A DNA stretch of 10,109 bases from Bacillota bacterium (GCA_023401495.1 JAEXDU010000220.1:1-10109); one strand, 5' to 3'; counted from the stretch's first letter, positions 1 through 7,019 are shown. Translations and numbers: made by a program. Notes: generated by a model from the sequence alone, not told the origin.

Positions 1-220
1 GCCCCGCGATGTAAGCCGTAGGGGCCACCTTGGCGCTGCGCGCAACCCAAACGTCTTCCCCGCGCTGTTCGTATTCTTCCGCTGAAAGCGCCGTGCCCAG
101 CTCGCGGATCCACCCGCTGATCTGGGGAAACGCCTGCCAGGGATACCGACAGTCCCGCAGAAACGGAGCCGCCATCGTATGCGTCAGATCAAATAAATCC
201 CTTGTCTCAATACTTGACAT
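1..220 (-). CDS. UDP-GlcNAc pyrophosphorylase-like left-handed beta-helix protein, N-terminal part (runs off the left edge)
   Basis: About 73 residues are visible, beginning MSSIETRDLFDLTHTMA and ending in VWVARSAKVAPTAYIAG. The second half is the opening of a hexapeptide-repeat left-handed beta-helix, where short xxAxVxPxAxI turns stack. The acidic and aromatic first half (DLFDLTHT, then YPWQAFPQISGWI) resembles the short Clostridia proteins annotated as UDP-N-acetylglucosamine pyrophosphorylase or related acyl/nucleotidyltransferases, which carry only the beta-helix part of GlmU. This is recognition of a family pattern; the catalytic region lies outside the window. The ATG at 218-220 is chosen because AGGAG lies about nine bases upstream (230-234). 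It is separated from the dockerin gene by a terminator, so it probably has its own transcript, although I could not place a convincing promoter in the 60 bases available. Confidence 0.72.
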   Translation of the reverse strand, partial: MSSIETRDLFDLTHTMAAPFLRDCRYPWQAFPQISGWIRELGTALSAEEYEQRGEDVWVARSAKVAPTAYIAG

Positions 221-283
221 ACTGCTGATCTCCTAAAAATTGGTATCGTTTTGTTTCCTCTTACCATGATTCAGCTTATCACC

Positions 284-325
284 AAAAAACGGCGACTTCA
301 TCCCCAACTCCATTGGGGATGAAGT
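284..325 (-). terminator. Intrinsic terminator of the dockerin gene
   Basis: A perfect 13-base-pair stem (295-307 with 313-325; core CTTCATCCCCAA / TTGGGGATGAAG) has a five-base loop. Reading along the minus strand it is followed, after a five-base TCGCC-type gap, by six T residues (284-289). It lies 53 bases beyond the dockerin stop codon. The T tract is slightly displaced from the stem, so termination may be less than complete. The plus-strand side lacks an adjacent T run. Confidence 0.72.
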
Positions 326-377
326 TAACACCATTTTAAACTGTATTATTTTATTTTTATCTGAAAAAGAGCAAATG

Positions 378-1940
378 TCAAGGGGATTTATTCAATTCTT
401 TTTTCAGGATCAGCAGGTCCGCCGTTGTCAGCTGCCCGTCGCCGTCCAGGTCCGCCGCGGAAAACGACGCCTCATCCAGTTCTGCCGTACCATTCAGCAC
501 ACGGTACAGCAGCTTGCTGTCGGTCTGCGTCAGGCGCCCCGTGCCGCTCAGGTCGCCGGGCACGATCGCGGTAAGGCCATCCGTCACTTCTCCGCTTCCG
601 TTTTTGGCAAGCAGCACCGCTCCCGTCATCACATAGCCGCTCACAAGCGGCACGCCGTTCGGCTTCTGCGCCTCCAGCGTTCCATTCTGCACCCGCAGCA
701 TGTTTTTGAGCGCCGCATACGTAGTATTTGCAGGCAAATAGATTTTTTGCGCGCTGCGGTCAATTCGAACTGCTTCACTGAGACTGAAAATCTCTGTAGT
801 CTGGTCAGAACCGGAGGATGGCTGGGAAGATTCTTCAGAAGACGAGGACTCCCCGGCCTGCGAGGAGCTTTCCTCACTGCTTTCTTCCTGCGAAGAATCA
901 TCGGGCTCTTCCAGCAGGTCGTCCGTCACCGGAACAAAATACCAGCCATCCTCACCATGTACCACCGCGGCCGCGCGATCCCCGTCCGAAGCCAGAGAGA
1001 TCAGCTCTCTGCCGAACCCATAGGCGCCGATGCGTTCGCCATTTTCAAACGCGTCAGCACGGAAATCCCCCGTTTTAACCAAAACCCGGCCGGTAGAAAG
1101 CGCGGCGGCACAGTTAAGGTCTCCGCCTGTTTCCGTCGAGCGGCTGAACAGATGCGTGTCGGGCTGCACGTCGTACAGATCACCGGATTCATCGATCAAA
1201 ATTCTTTCACTTAAGAAACGGAAGCCGCCCCGCGGAATTTCACTGGCAAAGAGCGATGGCTCCCCGAGCTGCGTCTCCTCCCGTATGGAATCGGGCAGAA
1301 CCTTCACACCCAGCTTACTTTCATCAGAATATAATGTATAAAGCACATCGTCCGGCGATACCGCCAGGGAGGTAAACTCCCCGCGCGACGAGGAGATCTG
1401 ATTCAGCAGCCAGCCTGAAAAATCGAAGAGCAGGATTGTTTCCTCCATTGGGGTATGGAGCGCGTAATACCGCCCCGCGGAGTCCACATCAAAATCATTG
1501 CGTTCCTCTACATAAATCTGGGGAAGATCGATAAAGAGCTTTGTATCCAGCCGATCACGCCGAACCGTATAGGTATAAACACCCACGCCAAACTCATCCT
1601 CGCTGGTACCCCGATAGGGACAAACCAGTGAAAGATTTCCCTCACGATACAAGGGGTAAGCCATGTGGGCTGAAACGGTGGCCTGATCGATCACCTGTCC
1701 GTTTTCATCCAGCAGCAGGACAAACGATCGCTTTTCCTCGGTTCCGCAGAGCAGAAAATGATCCTCCCCGGCAGACAGCAGCTCCACCCCTTCCGGATTC
1801 GAGAAACCGGAGGGGAGCGTCACAGACACCGCCGCGGCAGAGGCCCTCGCAAAAATGGAGTGTGTACCAATCGCCGTAAGCAGCAGGGCGGCAGCCAACG
1901 TCAGTACGACCAGAACGGAGCTTTTTCGACCAAATTTCAT
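378..1940 (-). CDS. Secreted propeller-like protein with C-terminal dockerin domain
   Basis: This 520-residue protein is probably exported and surface or complex associated. Residues 1-37 form a basic N-terminus, a hydrophobic core and a small-residue stretch (ARASA), consistent with a cleavable signal peptide. Residues about 40-343 are rich in short beta strands with repeated turn motifs (LDENGQVI, DVDSAGRYY, LAVSPDDVL, LIDESGDLYDV), suggestive of a beta-propeller. No enzymatic motif is visible. Residues 344-383 are a low-complexity Ser/Glu linker. Residues 384-460 form a small module (LPANTTYAAL, SGYVMTGAVL) of the kind that precedes dockerins in many Clostridia. Residues 461-517 hold two dockerin repeats. 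The second keeps all Asp ligands (D497, D499, D501, D508); the first has D463 and D474 but Ser465 and Thr467 where Asn/Asp are usual. The ATG at 1938-1940 is preferred over the in-frame ATG at 1961 because AGGAGGGGG (1946-1954) precedes it and the signal peptide then begins correctly. The partner cohesin and biological role are unknown. Confidence 0.83.
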   Translation of the reverse strand: MKFGRKSSVLVVLTLAAALLLTAIGTHSIFARASAAAVSVTLPSGFSNPEGVELLSAGEDHFLLCGTEEKRSFVLLLDENGQVIDQATVSAHMAYPLYREGNLSLVCPYRGTSEDEFGVGVYTYTVRRDRLDTKLFIDLPQIYVEERNDFDVDSAGRYYALHTPMEETILLFDFSGWLLNQISSSRGEFTSLAVSPDDVLYTLYSDESKLGVKVLPDSIREETQLGEPSLFASEIPRGGFRFLSERILIDESGDLYDVQPDTHLFSRSTETGGDLNCAAALSTGRVLVKTGDFRADAFENGERIGAYGFGRELISLASDGDRAAAVVHGEDGWYFVPVTDDLLEEPDDSSQEESSEESSSQAGESSSSEESSQPSSGSDQTTEIFSLSEAVRIDRSAQKIYLPANTTYAALKNMLRVQNGTLEAQKPNGVPLVSGYVMTGAVLLAKNGSGEVTDGLTAIVPGDLSGTGRLTQTDSKLLYRVLNGTAELDEASFSAADLDGDGQLTTADLLILKKELNKSP

Positions 1941-1963
1941 CTTTTCCCCCTCCTTTTTCATTT

Positions 1964-1993
1964 ATTATAGTAGAGAGGAGAAAAAATTTTCCA
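1964..1993 (-). promoter_or_regulatory. Candidate promoter of the dockerin gene
   Basis: On the minus strand a perfect TATAAT (1964-1969) is preceded 18 bases upstream by TGGAAA (1988-1993), which matches four of six -35 consensus bases. Transcription would start near 1957, leaving a short leader that contains only the AGGAGGGGG ribosome binding site at 1946-1954. The surrounding DNA is AT-rich, so the -10 match carries less weight than it would in GC-rich sequence. Confidence 0.5.
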
Positions 1994-2036
1994 TTTATGT
2001 GAAAAATGTCCATGTAGTAATTTCTTATAAAGATAA

Positions 2037-2110
2037 TGAATCCATTCGTTAATTTTCCCTAATCAAAGGCGGAGAAAAATCACTGTTTTCACCTTTGCAT
2101 CGTGGATTCA
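2037..2110 (-). repeat. Nested inverted repeats in the rbsK-dockerin intergenic region
   Basis: The outer arms TGAATCCA (2037-2044) and TGGATTCA (2103-2110) are perfectly complementary. Inside them lie CAAAGG (2064-2069) with CCTTTG (2092-2097), and GAAAA (2074-2078) with TTTTC (2086-2090). Together they could fold into one interrupted stem-loop. With the terminator at 2115-2157 and the candidate promoter at 1964-1993, this accounts for most of the gene-free stretch 1941-2188. It could be an operator region or a structured leader if transcription starts further upstream. It matches no riboswitch class that I recognise. Confidence 0.35.
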
Positions 2111-2114
2111 CATC

Positions 2115-2157
2115 AAAAAGGAACGGCCCATCGCATCCAGTATGCTTTGGGCCGTTC
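2115..2157 (-). terminator. Intrinsic terminator of the pentose operon
   Basis: Arms GAACGGCCCA (2121-2130) and TGGGCCGTTC (2148-2157) form a perfect ten-pair GC-rich stem. A second four-pair stem, GCAT (2133-2136) with ATGC (2142-2145), continues inside after a two-base internal loop. On the minus strand the stem is followed by CTTTTT (2115-2120). It begins 31 bases after the rbsK stop codon and therefore closes the operon. The opposite strand has no T run after the stem, so it is directional. Confidence 0.9.
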
Positions 2158-2188
2158 AGGAGGAATATGAGAATCACAAAAAAGAGTG

Positions 2189-3073
2189 TCAAAAAGCGTA
2201 ACTTTCTACTTCCCGCAGCAAGGGGATCGACGGTGCGGCCCCGTGCCGGGTAACCGCAATAGAGGAAGCCTTCGAAGCCAGCTCCAGCGACTGCGGCACG
2301 CTCAGGCCGCGGGTCATCCCGGCCAGGAAGTAACCGGTAAAGGTATCGCCCGCCGCGGTGGTATCCACCACCGGCACAGGGTAAATCCCGTGCGAAAAGC
2401 GTTCGCTTTGATGTTGATAAACCACGCCCTGGCTGCCCAGCGTCAGCACGACCGCCAGCACGGGATATCGGCGTGCCAGAACCTCCAGAATCGCGTCGGG
2501 TTCCCGCTGCCCGCTGATCTGCCAGCCCTCGATTTCATTGACCAGCAGGATGGATACCTTGGAGAGGTCACACTCGCTGATCACCTCATCATACGGGGAG
2601 GGATTCAAAACAATCCGCATACCGCGTGCGTGGGCATTCTCAATCAGGCGGGGAATCCCGTTGATCTCATTCTGCAGCAGCAGAAGGTCGCCCTCGCCGA
2701 ATGCAGCCAGCACCTCGTCGGCAAAGTCCTGCGGAATACTGCGGTTGGCTCCGCCGAACAGCAAGATGTTATTCTGACCCCGCTTATCTACCTGAATCAC
2801 CGTGTGGCCGCTTTTGCCCGGTACCTGACGAATATATTCGGTATTCACACCGTTTTCGCGGCACATCGTAAGAAGCTGCCCGCCTTCCTCGCCTACCTGC
2901 CCGGCATGCCACACCTCGGCCCCCGCGCGGACCAGCGCCACCGACTGATTCAGGCCCTTGCCGCCGATAAAGGTTTCCATCCGCCATGCGGCGGAGGTTT
3001 CTCCCGGCAGCAGGATATGGTCGACCGAATACACATAATCGTAATTCAGAGAACCGAAATTGAGTATCTTCAT
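2189..3073 (-). CDS. rbsK: Ribokinase (PfkB family)
   Basis: This cytoplasmic enzyme phosphorylates D-ribose at O5 with ATP to give ribose 5-phosphate. The 294-residue length is usual for the family. The N-terminal substrate motif GGKGLNQ is at residues 37-43 (family form GGKGANQ, with Leu here instead of Ala). The C-terminal anion-hole motif DTTAAGDTF starts at residue 237 and places the catalytic base at Asp243. The ending HGAAPSIPLLREVE matches the HGAQPSxP tail of ribokinases. The ATG at 3071-3073 follows AAAGGAG (3081-3087), which overlaps the rbsD stop codon, so the two are probably translationally coupled. It is the last gene before the operon terminator. Other PfkB sugar kinases such as deoxyribokinase are possible, but the RbsD neighbour and motif set favour ribose. 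Confidence 0.92.
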   Translation of the reverse strand: MKILNFGSLNYDYVYSVDHILLPGETSAAWRMETFIGGKGLNQSVALVRAGAEVWHAGQVGEEGGQLLTMCRENGVNTEYIRQVPGKSGHTVIQVDKRGQNNILLFGGANRSIPQDFADEVLAAFGEGDLLLLQNEINGIPRLIENAHARGMRIVLNPSPYDEVISECDLSKVSILLVNEIEGWQISGQREPDAILEVLARRYPVLAVVLTLGSQGVVYQHQSERFSHGIYPVPVVDTTAAGDTFTGYFLAGMTRGLSVPQSLELASKASSIAVTRHGAAPSIPLLREVESYAF

Positions 3074-3085
3074 AGAAAGGCTCCT

Positions 3086-3487
3086 TTAATCGGGGAACGC
3101 CACGCCCGCCTGTAAAATCAGATTGGAATACGGCGTGAACTCGCCGGTGCGCACGGCAAACTTGATGTTGTCCGTCTGGCGCTTCAGCTCATCGTGCGGA
3201 ATCGTCTGTTCGGGAATCCCCAAAAGCTTGCCGCGCACATACGCCACCATGTCGGGGTTCTTCTCCTCCGCCTCTGCGGCAAAGGTATAGCCCTCCACTA
3301 CCGTTTCATTCAGCACGGCGTCCACTACCTGCTGAAAGGTGGGGATTCCGCCGCACAGCACCAGGTCAACAACCGGAATCCCTTTCGGAACCGGCATCCC
3401 CGCGTCGCCGATCAAAAAACGCTCCTTATGCCCCAGCCCGGCGATATATCCCGCCAGCTGGGCGTTCAAAATACCCGTTTTTTTCAT
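3086..3487 (-). CDS. rbsD: D-ribose pyranase
   Basis: RbsD interconverts beta-D-ribopyranose and beta-D-ribofuranose, giving RbsK the furanose form it uses. The protein is 133 residues, close to the E. coli length. The catalytic His20 is in LGHKERFLIGDAGMPVP, and Asp28 of the DAG motif is present. The C-terminal TPYSNLIL segment supplies Tyr120 and Asn122, at the same numbers as in the E. coli enzyme. The ATG overlaps the rbsC stop codon by four bases (ATGA at 3484-3487), a strong sign of coupled translation within the operon. All recognised active-site positions are kept, so it should be active. Confidence 0.94.
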   Translation of the reverse strand: MKKTGILNAQLAGYIAGLGHKERFLIGDAGMPVPKGIPVVDLVLCGGIPTFQQVVDAVLNETVVEGYTFAAEAEEKNPDMVAYVRGKLLGIPEQTIPHDELKRQTDNIKFAVRTGEFTPYSNLILQAGVAFPD

Positions 3488-4560
3488 GCCAAATTCCCTC
3501 CCGGATTGGAAGCCGCCGTTTCTTTTTCCTCGCCTCTCGCCTGAAGCGCCATTTTCGCCTGCAGGTTCCGCTGGAACTGGTCGATAACGACCGCAAACAC
3601 GATCACAAGGCCCTTAATGACCATCTGCCAAAACTCTGAAACGCCGCACATGACCATGCCGTCGTTGATGACGCCGATGACGAATGCACCCACGATGGTG
3701 CCGCCGATACCGCCGATGCCGCCGGCCATAGAGGTTCCGCCCAGAACCGCCGCCGCGATGGCGTTCATTTCCCACGATTCGCCGGAGGCGGGGTGTGCTG
3801 CCACCAGCTGCGCGGAATTGATGATGCCGACGATCGCCGCGCAGACGCCGGACAAAATGTAAACCATGATTTTGACTCGGTTGACTTTGATGCCCGAAAG
3901 CTTTGCGGCCTTTTCATTGCCGCCGATCGCAAACACATGCCAGCCGAAGGGCGTGAATTTCAATAGGATCGCGGTGATGACCGCGATGATCACCAGAATG
4001 ATCGCGCCGACCGGGATGCCCATAATATTGCTGCCGAAGAAATCATAGCCCGTGTTGCCAAGCGCCGGCTTGCCGACGATATTGGAATAGGTAGCGCCGT
4101 TTGAATGCAGCATTGCAAGACCGCGCGCCACATACATCATGCCCAGAGTGGCGATAAACGGGGCGACATTGAACCGGGTGATCACAATGCCGTTCACCCA
4201 GCCGACCAAAGCGCCCACCACAATGGTGATCAGCACGATGAGCGGTACATCAAAATACAGCGTGACGCCGAACATCGGCAGCGTAAGGCCCTTGTTGATC
4301 AGGCCGCCCGCCACCATACCGGCCAAACCGACCACCGCGCCAACCGAAAGGTCGATGCCGCCCGTGATGATGACGTAGGTCATACCGATCGCCAGAATCC
4401 CGTACAGGGCCACATGCTTCGCAATCAGAAGCATCGTATTCTGCGAAAAGAAGTTGGGCGCCGCAAAGCTGAAGAAAATCAGCAGGACAATCAGCACGAT
4501 GAAGGTTCGGCCCTTCAGCAGCGTCATCGCGAGCCCATGATTGGATTGATTCTTTTTCAT
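3484..4560 (-). CDS. rbsC: Ribose-type ABC transporter permease
   Basis: This 358-residue integral membrane protein forms the translocation channel, probably as a homodimer, and docks onto RbsA. Hydrophobic segments fill most of the chain, from residues about 19-35 to 316-327, consistent with eight to ten transmembrane helices. Family landmarks are visible: GGIDLSVGA at 67-75, the conserved cytoplasmic loop AIGGNEKAAKLSGI at 211-224 that meets the ATPase, and the Gly-rich segment LGGTSMAGGIGGIGGT at 273-288. The C-terminus is a charged cytoplasmic tail of about 30 residues. The ATG at 4558-4560 follows AAAGGGGAG, which overlaps the rbsA stop. Membership in the ribose/xylose/galactose branch (BPD_transp_2) is clear; exact sugar specificity cannot be read from the permease. 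Confidence 0.93.
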   Translation of the reverse strand: MKKNQSNHGLAMTLLKGRTFIVLIVLLIFFSFAAPNFFSQNTMLLIAKHVALYGILAIGMTYVIITGGIDLSVGAVVGLAGMVAGGLINKGLTLPMFGVTLYFDVPLIVLITIVVGALVGWVNGIVITRFNVAPFIATLGMMYVARGLAMLHSNGATYSNIVGKPALGNTGYDFFGSNIMGIPVGAIILVIIAVITAILLKFTPFGWHVFAIGGNEKAAKLSGIKVNRVKIMVYILSGVCAAIVGIINSAQLVAAHPASGESWEMNAIAAAVLGGTSMAGGIGGIGGTIVGAFVIGVINDGMVMCGVSEFWQMVIKGLVIVFAVVIDQFQRNLQAKMALQARGEEKETAASNPGGNLA

Positions 4561-4576
4561 ACCAGCATTCTCCCCT

Positions 4577-6118
4577 TTATGTTCCCGATGCCTGCAAATG
4601 ATGCCCCTGATAGGACGCCATCACAAGATGATCTTCCGTAATTTCATCCCCGGCCAGCTCAGCCGTCTTCTTTCCGTTCGAAAGCACGATAATCCGGTCG
4701 GCGATCGCCAGAATTTCTTTCAGCTCAGAAGAAATCACGAGGATGGTCAGGCCCTGCTCCGCGTACTGATTGATGATATCGAACACCTCTGCCTTCGCGC
4801 CGACATCGATTCCGCGGCTGGGTTCATCCATCAGCAGTATTTTGGGGTCTGTCAGAATTCCCTTGCCGATGACCACCTTTTGCTGGTTGCCGCCCGAAAG
4901 CGACAAGATGGGCAGGCGCTTATCCGCAACCTTAATATGAATATCCCTGATCTGTCGTTCCACCTGTTTGTCTTCTGTCTTCTTATCCAGAAAAATCCCT
5001 TTCGTACAGGCTTTCAGGCTGGAGAGGGAAATATTCTTCGCAATATTCAGCGTCTGCACCAGACCCTCGCGCTGGCGGTCCTCCGGCACAAGCGCAAAGC
5101 CCCGGTGAATCTGCCCAGCCACGCTGTCGACCTTGATTTCTTCCCCGTCCAGCAGTACCTGGCCGGTATGCTCGGGGTGCAGACCCATAATGCACTCAAA
5201 CAGCTCCGTACGCCCCGCGCCGAGCAGCCCGTAGATGCCGAGGATTTCTCCTTTTTTCACCTGAAAGCCGACGTGGTCAAGCAAATAGCCGCCTCCGCTT
5301 TTCGGCAGGGTGATGTCGCGAACCTCCAGCACGGTGGGGACTTCGCTCCAATCCACATTCCGCTCGCGGTGGGCGTAGCCCTTTTCCTCGCCGACCATCC
5401 GCTTGACGATCCACGGCACAGTGATGTTCGCAACCTCTTCGTCCGCAACGTACTTCCCGTCGCGCAGAATGGTAACGTGGTCGCCGATCTGCAAAATTTC
5501 TTCGAGACGATGCGATATGTACACGATCGAAATGCCCTCGGCGGTCAGCTCGCGCATGATCTTGAACAGAATCTGCACCTCCTGCGCCGAAAGCGACGAG
5601 GTGGGCTCATCCATAATCAAAATTTTCAGGTCATCCTGAATCAGGTTGCGGGCAATTTCAATGATCTGCTGCTGCCCCACGCGCAGGTTGCCCACCAGCG
5701 TTTCCGGCGGAATAGGGTGCTCCAGGCGCTGCAGCACCTTTTCGGTGAGCTCTGCGTGCTGGGCATTGTCAAGCCGGATGCGATGCTTTGTTTTTTCGCG
5801 CGACATAAAGATATTCTGATAAATGTTCAGATTGGGGAACAGGCTCAGCTCCTGATGAATGATTCCGATCCCGTGCGCGCGGGCCTCGGTGGTATCCCGA
5901 AAGGAAACCTCCTGATCATCCATGTACAGCTTGCCGGAGCTGGGCTGCTCAATGCCCGCGATGATTTTCATCAGTGTGGATTTTCCCGCTCCGTTTTCGC
6001 CGATCAGCACGTTCACCTTGCCCCTGAGCACTTGAAACGACACATCGTCCAGCGCCTTGGTGCCGGGGTAGATCTTACAGATGTGCTCCGCCCTGAGGCA
6101 GACCTCTTGATTATCCAT
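4577..6118 (-). CDS. rbsA: Sugar ABC transporter ATPase, two fused nucleotide-binding domains
   Basis: RbsA powers sugar uptake by ATP hydrolysis on the cytoplasmic side. The protein is 513 residues with two ABC domains in tandem. Domain 1 has Walker A GENGAGKS at 40-47, Q-loop Gln89, a variant signature LRVGQQQ at 145-151, Walker B ending in Asp170-Glu171, and switch His203. Domain 2 has a degenerate Walker A (GLLGAGRTE at 297-305, Arg303 in place of Lys), a canonical signature LSGGNQQK at 407-414, Walker B Asp431-Glu432, and Ser464 where the switch His would be. One full and one degenerate ATP site is normal for this monosaccharide importer family. The ATG at 6116-6118 is chosen over an upstream in-frame start near 6295 because the family begins here and AGGGGGT, overlapping the DUF2291 stop, lies just upstream. 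The longer start would run through the DUF2291 gene. Confidence 0.93.
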   Translation of the reverse strand: MDNQEVCLRAEHICKIYPGTKALDDVSFQVLRGKVNVLIGENGAGKSTLMKIIAGIEQPSSGKLYMDDQEVSFRDTTEARAHGIGIIHQELSLFPNLNIYQNIFMSREKTKHRIRLDNAQHAELTEKVLQRLEHPIPPETLVGNLRVGQQQIIEIARNLIQDDLKILIMDEPTSSLSAQEVQILFKIMRELTAEGISIVYISHRLEEILQIGDHVTILRDGKYVADEEVANITVPWIVKRMVGEEKGYAHRERNVDWSEVPTVLEVRDITLPKSGGGYLLDHVGFQVKKGEILGIYGLLGAGRTELFECIMGLHPEHTGQVLLDGEEIKVDSVAGQIHRGFALVPEDRQREGLVQTLNIAKNISLSSLKACTKGIFLDKKTEDKQVERQIRDIHIKVADKRLPILSLSGGNQQKVVIGKGILTDPKILLMDEPSRGIDVGAKAEVFDIINQYAEQGLTILVISSELKEILAIADRIIVLSNGKKTAELAGDEITEDHLVMASYQGHHLQASGT

Positions 6119-6129
6119 GCTGTGACCCC

Positions 6130-6771
6130 CTATTTCACTGTCATCTGCACTGGGGTGATGAGCAGCTTGTCGTTGCCGTCCACAGTAAAGCACCCGACGA
6201 ATTCCACGGTTTTTCCGGTAAGGGACGCTACGTTCAGCGGGTCGAGCACCTGCTTTTGAATCACCGTGTGGATGCTCTGGGACACATTGGCCCACTGCAC
6301 CTGATTCTTGTAATCCTCGTACTTGATAAAGTTCAAAGAATCGCGCACGGCGGAACCCTTGAATACCGAACCGATCTGCAGCTGAATGATTTCGGGGCCG
6401 TCATAGCCCTGAAGCTTGACATCCATCACGCCGGCCTTCTTCGTCTGGTCCACCTTTACCACCTCGGCGGTTCCCTTTACCACATAGTTCAGCTCGCCGG
6501 AGGTTCCCATGGAATATTTTCCGTATTGGTCCGCCAGAGTTTTAAGGTCCCCTTTGGATTCCGTCAGGAACGTATTCAGGTCCACCGCTTTCTCCGTCAG
6601 CTCCGGTACCGCTTTCGACTGCCAGATGCTTTCCACGTCACTGTCCGCGTTAAAGGCGACTTCCCCTGTCAGCTTGCCCTCTTCCCCGATTTTCACCACT
6701 TTTACGCAGCCTGTCAGGGAGGATGCTGCAAACGCCAAAACCAAAAGCAGTGCGACTAATCGCTTTTTCAA
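6130..6771 (-). CDS. DUF2291 family lipoprotein in the sugar ABC operon
   Basis: This predicted lipoprotein of 213 residues is anchored on the outer face of the membrane. The signal peptide runs from KKRLVALLLVLAF to the lipobox LTGC, with the lipidated Cys22. The mature part is soluble, with the segments FNADSDVESIWQSKAVPEL, WANVSQSI and LTGKTVEFVG that I associate with DUF2291 (PF10054). Proteins of this family typically sit beside ribose-type sugar transporters; no biochemical role is established to my knowledge. It lies between the binding-protein and ATPase genes, 11 bases before rbsA, so it is likely an accessory part of this transporter. The start codon is TTG (6769-6771), supported by GGGGAG at 6778-6783, six bases away, and by the signal peptide. 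No ATG fits. The family call is from memory of sequence pattern and context. Confidence 0.8.
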   Translation of the reverse strand: MKKRLVALLLVLAFAASSLTGCVKVVKIGEEGKLTGEVAFNADSDVESIWQSKAVPELTEKAVDLNTFLTESKGDLKTLADQYGKYSMGTSGELNYVVKGTAEVVKVDQTKKAGVMDVKLQGYDGPEIIQLQIGSVFKGSAVRDSLNFIKYEDYKNQVQWANVSQSIHTVIQKQVLDPLNVASLTGKTVEFVGCFTVDGNDKLLITPVQMTVK

Positions 6772-6777
6772 CTTGCA

Positions 6778-6783
6778 CTCCCC
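6778..6783 (-). promoter_or_regulatory. Ribosome binding site deciding the TTG start of the DUF2291 gene
   Basis: GGGGAG on the minus strand lies six bases before TTG at 6769-6771. It fixes the start of the DUF2291 lipoprotein, whose signal peptide begins immediately after. A TTG start with a modest site suggests lower translation than for the binding protein just upstream, which has GGGAGG and ATG. Confidence 0.7.
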
Positions 6784-6852
6784 ATTTCTGAAATATCGCT
6801 GAAAGCCCTTTATAGGCTTTTGTTTTCCAAGTTACATACCCCTTTAAAATCA

Positions 6853-6900
6853 GTGAGGATAAGGGAGAGCTTGCTCTTTTACCCTTCTCCTTATCCTCAC
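6853..6900 (-). terminator. Strong stem-loop with a weak T tract between the binding-protein and DUF2291 genes (possible attenuator)
   Basis: GTGAGGATAAGG (6853-6864) and CCTTATCCTCAC (6889-6900) form a perfect 12-pair stem. The interior can form AGAG-CAAG-CTCT. On the minus strand the stem is followed by TGATTTT, only four T residues, so it would be a partial terminator at best. It is the second stem-loop in the 248-base gap 6772-7019. A partial stop or an RNA-stabilising end here would give more binding protein than membrane components, a common need in ABC operons. That role is inferred. Confidence 0.55.
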
Positions 6901-6968
6901 CCATCAAATCTTGTGCTTTCTGCTCAATCAATCTTTTATGGCAGACTTCGTTAAAACATCTTCTCTTT

Positions 6969-6995
6969 GGGGCTTTGGCGCCCCGCCAAAGCCCC
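6969..6995 (-). other. GC-rich stem-loop just after the binding-protein gene
   Basis: GGGGCTTTGGCG (6969-6980) and CGCCAAAGCCCC (6984-6995) are perfect complements with a three-base loop; in practice probably 11 pairs with a five-base loop. It starts 25 bases after the binding-protein stop codon. No T run follows on the minus strand (AAAGAGAAG), so it is not a standard terminator. It would suit a 3' mRNA-stabilising hairpin or a processing site that protects the binding-protein message. Confidence 0.6.
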
Positions 6996-7019
6996 CGGTT
7001 CTAAAATGTGCTTGCGATA

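Noticed and set aside
329..374. AT-rich stretch with AATAAT and TTGCTC on the minus strand as a promoter for the leftmost gene
   Set aside because: The -35 match is poor, the composition alone explains the -10-like words, and a transcript from here would immediately meet the terminator at 284-325.
375..1214. A 279-codon plus-strand frame opposite the dockerin gene
   Set aside because: It is Arg/His-rich with no family pattern, it lies over the dockerin and linker coding sequence, and it begins before the real stop codon without a ribosome binding site.
2060..2110. Possible riboswitch (c-di-GMP type) before the dockerin gene, suggested by ACGATGCAAAGG on the minus strand
   Set aside because: Only a short stretch resembles part of the class; the conserved paired helices and tetraloop-receptor elements are missing.
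4598..6259. A 553-codon open frame on the plus strand, antisense to rbsA
   Set aside because: It mirrors the codon structure of rbsA, has no recognisable domain or plausible start site, and the minus frame carries complete ABC motifs. Long antisense frames are common in GC-rich genes.
6802..6820. Short inverted repeat AAAGCC / GGCTTT before the DUF2291 ribosome binding site
   Set aside because: Only six pairs with no T tract or conserved context; it is likely chance.
6650..6931. A 93-codon minus-strand frame overlapping the start of the DUF2291 gene
   Set aside because: It would start with TTG and no Shine-Dalgarno sequence, runs through the stem-loop at 6853-6900, and overlaps the DUF2291 signal peptide in another frame.
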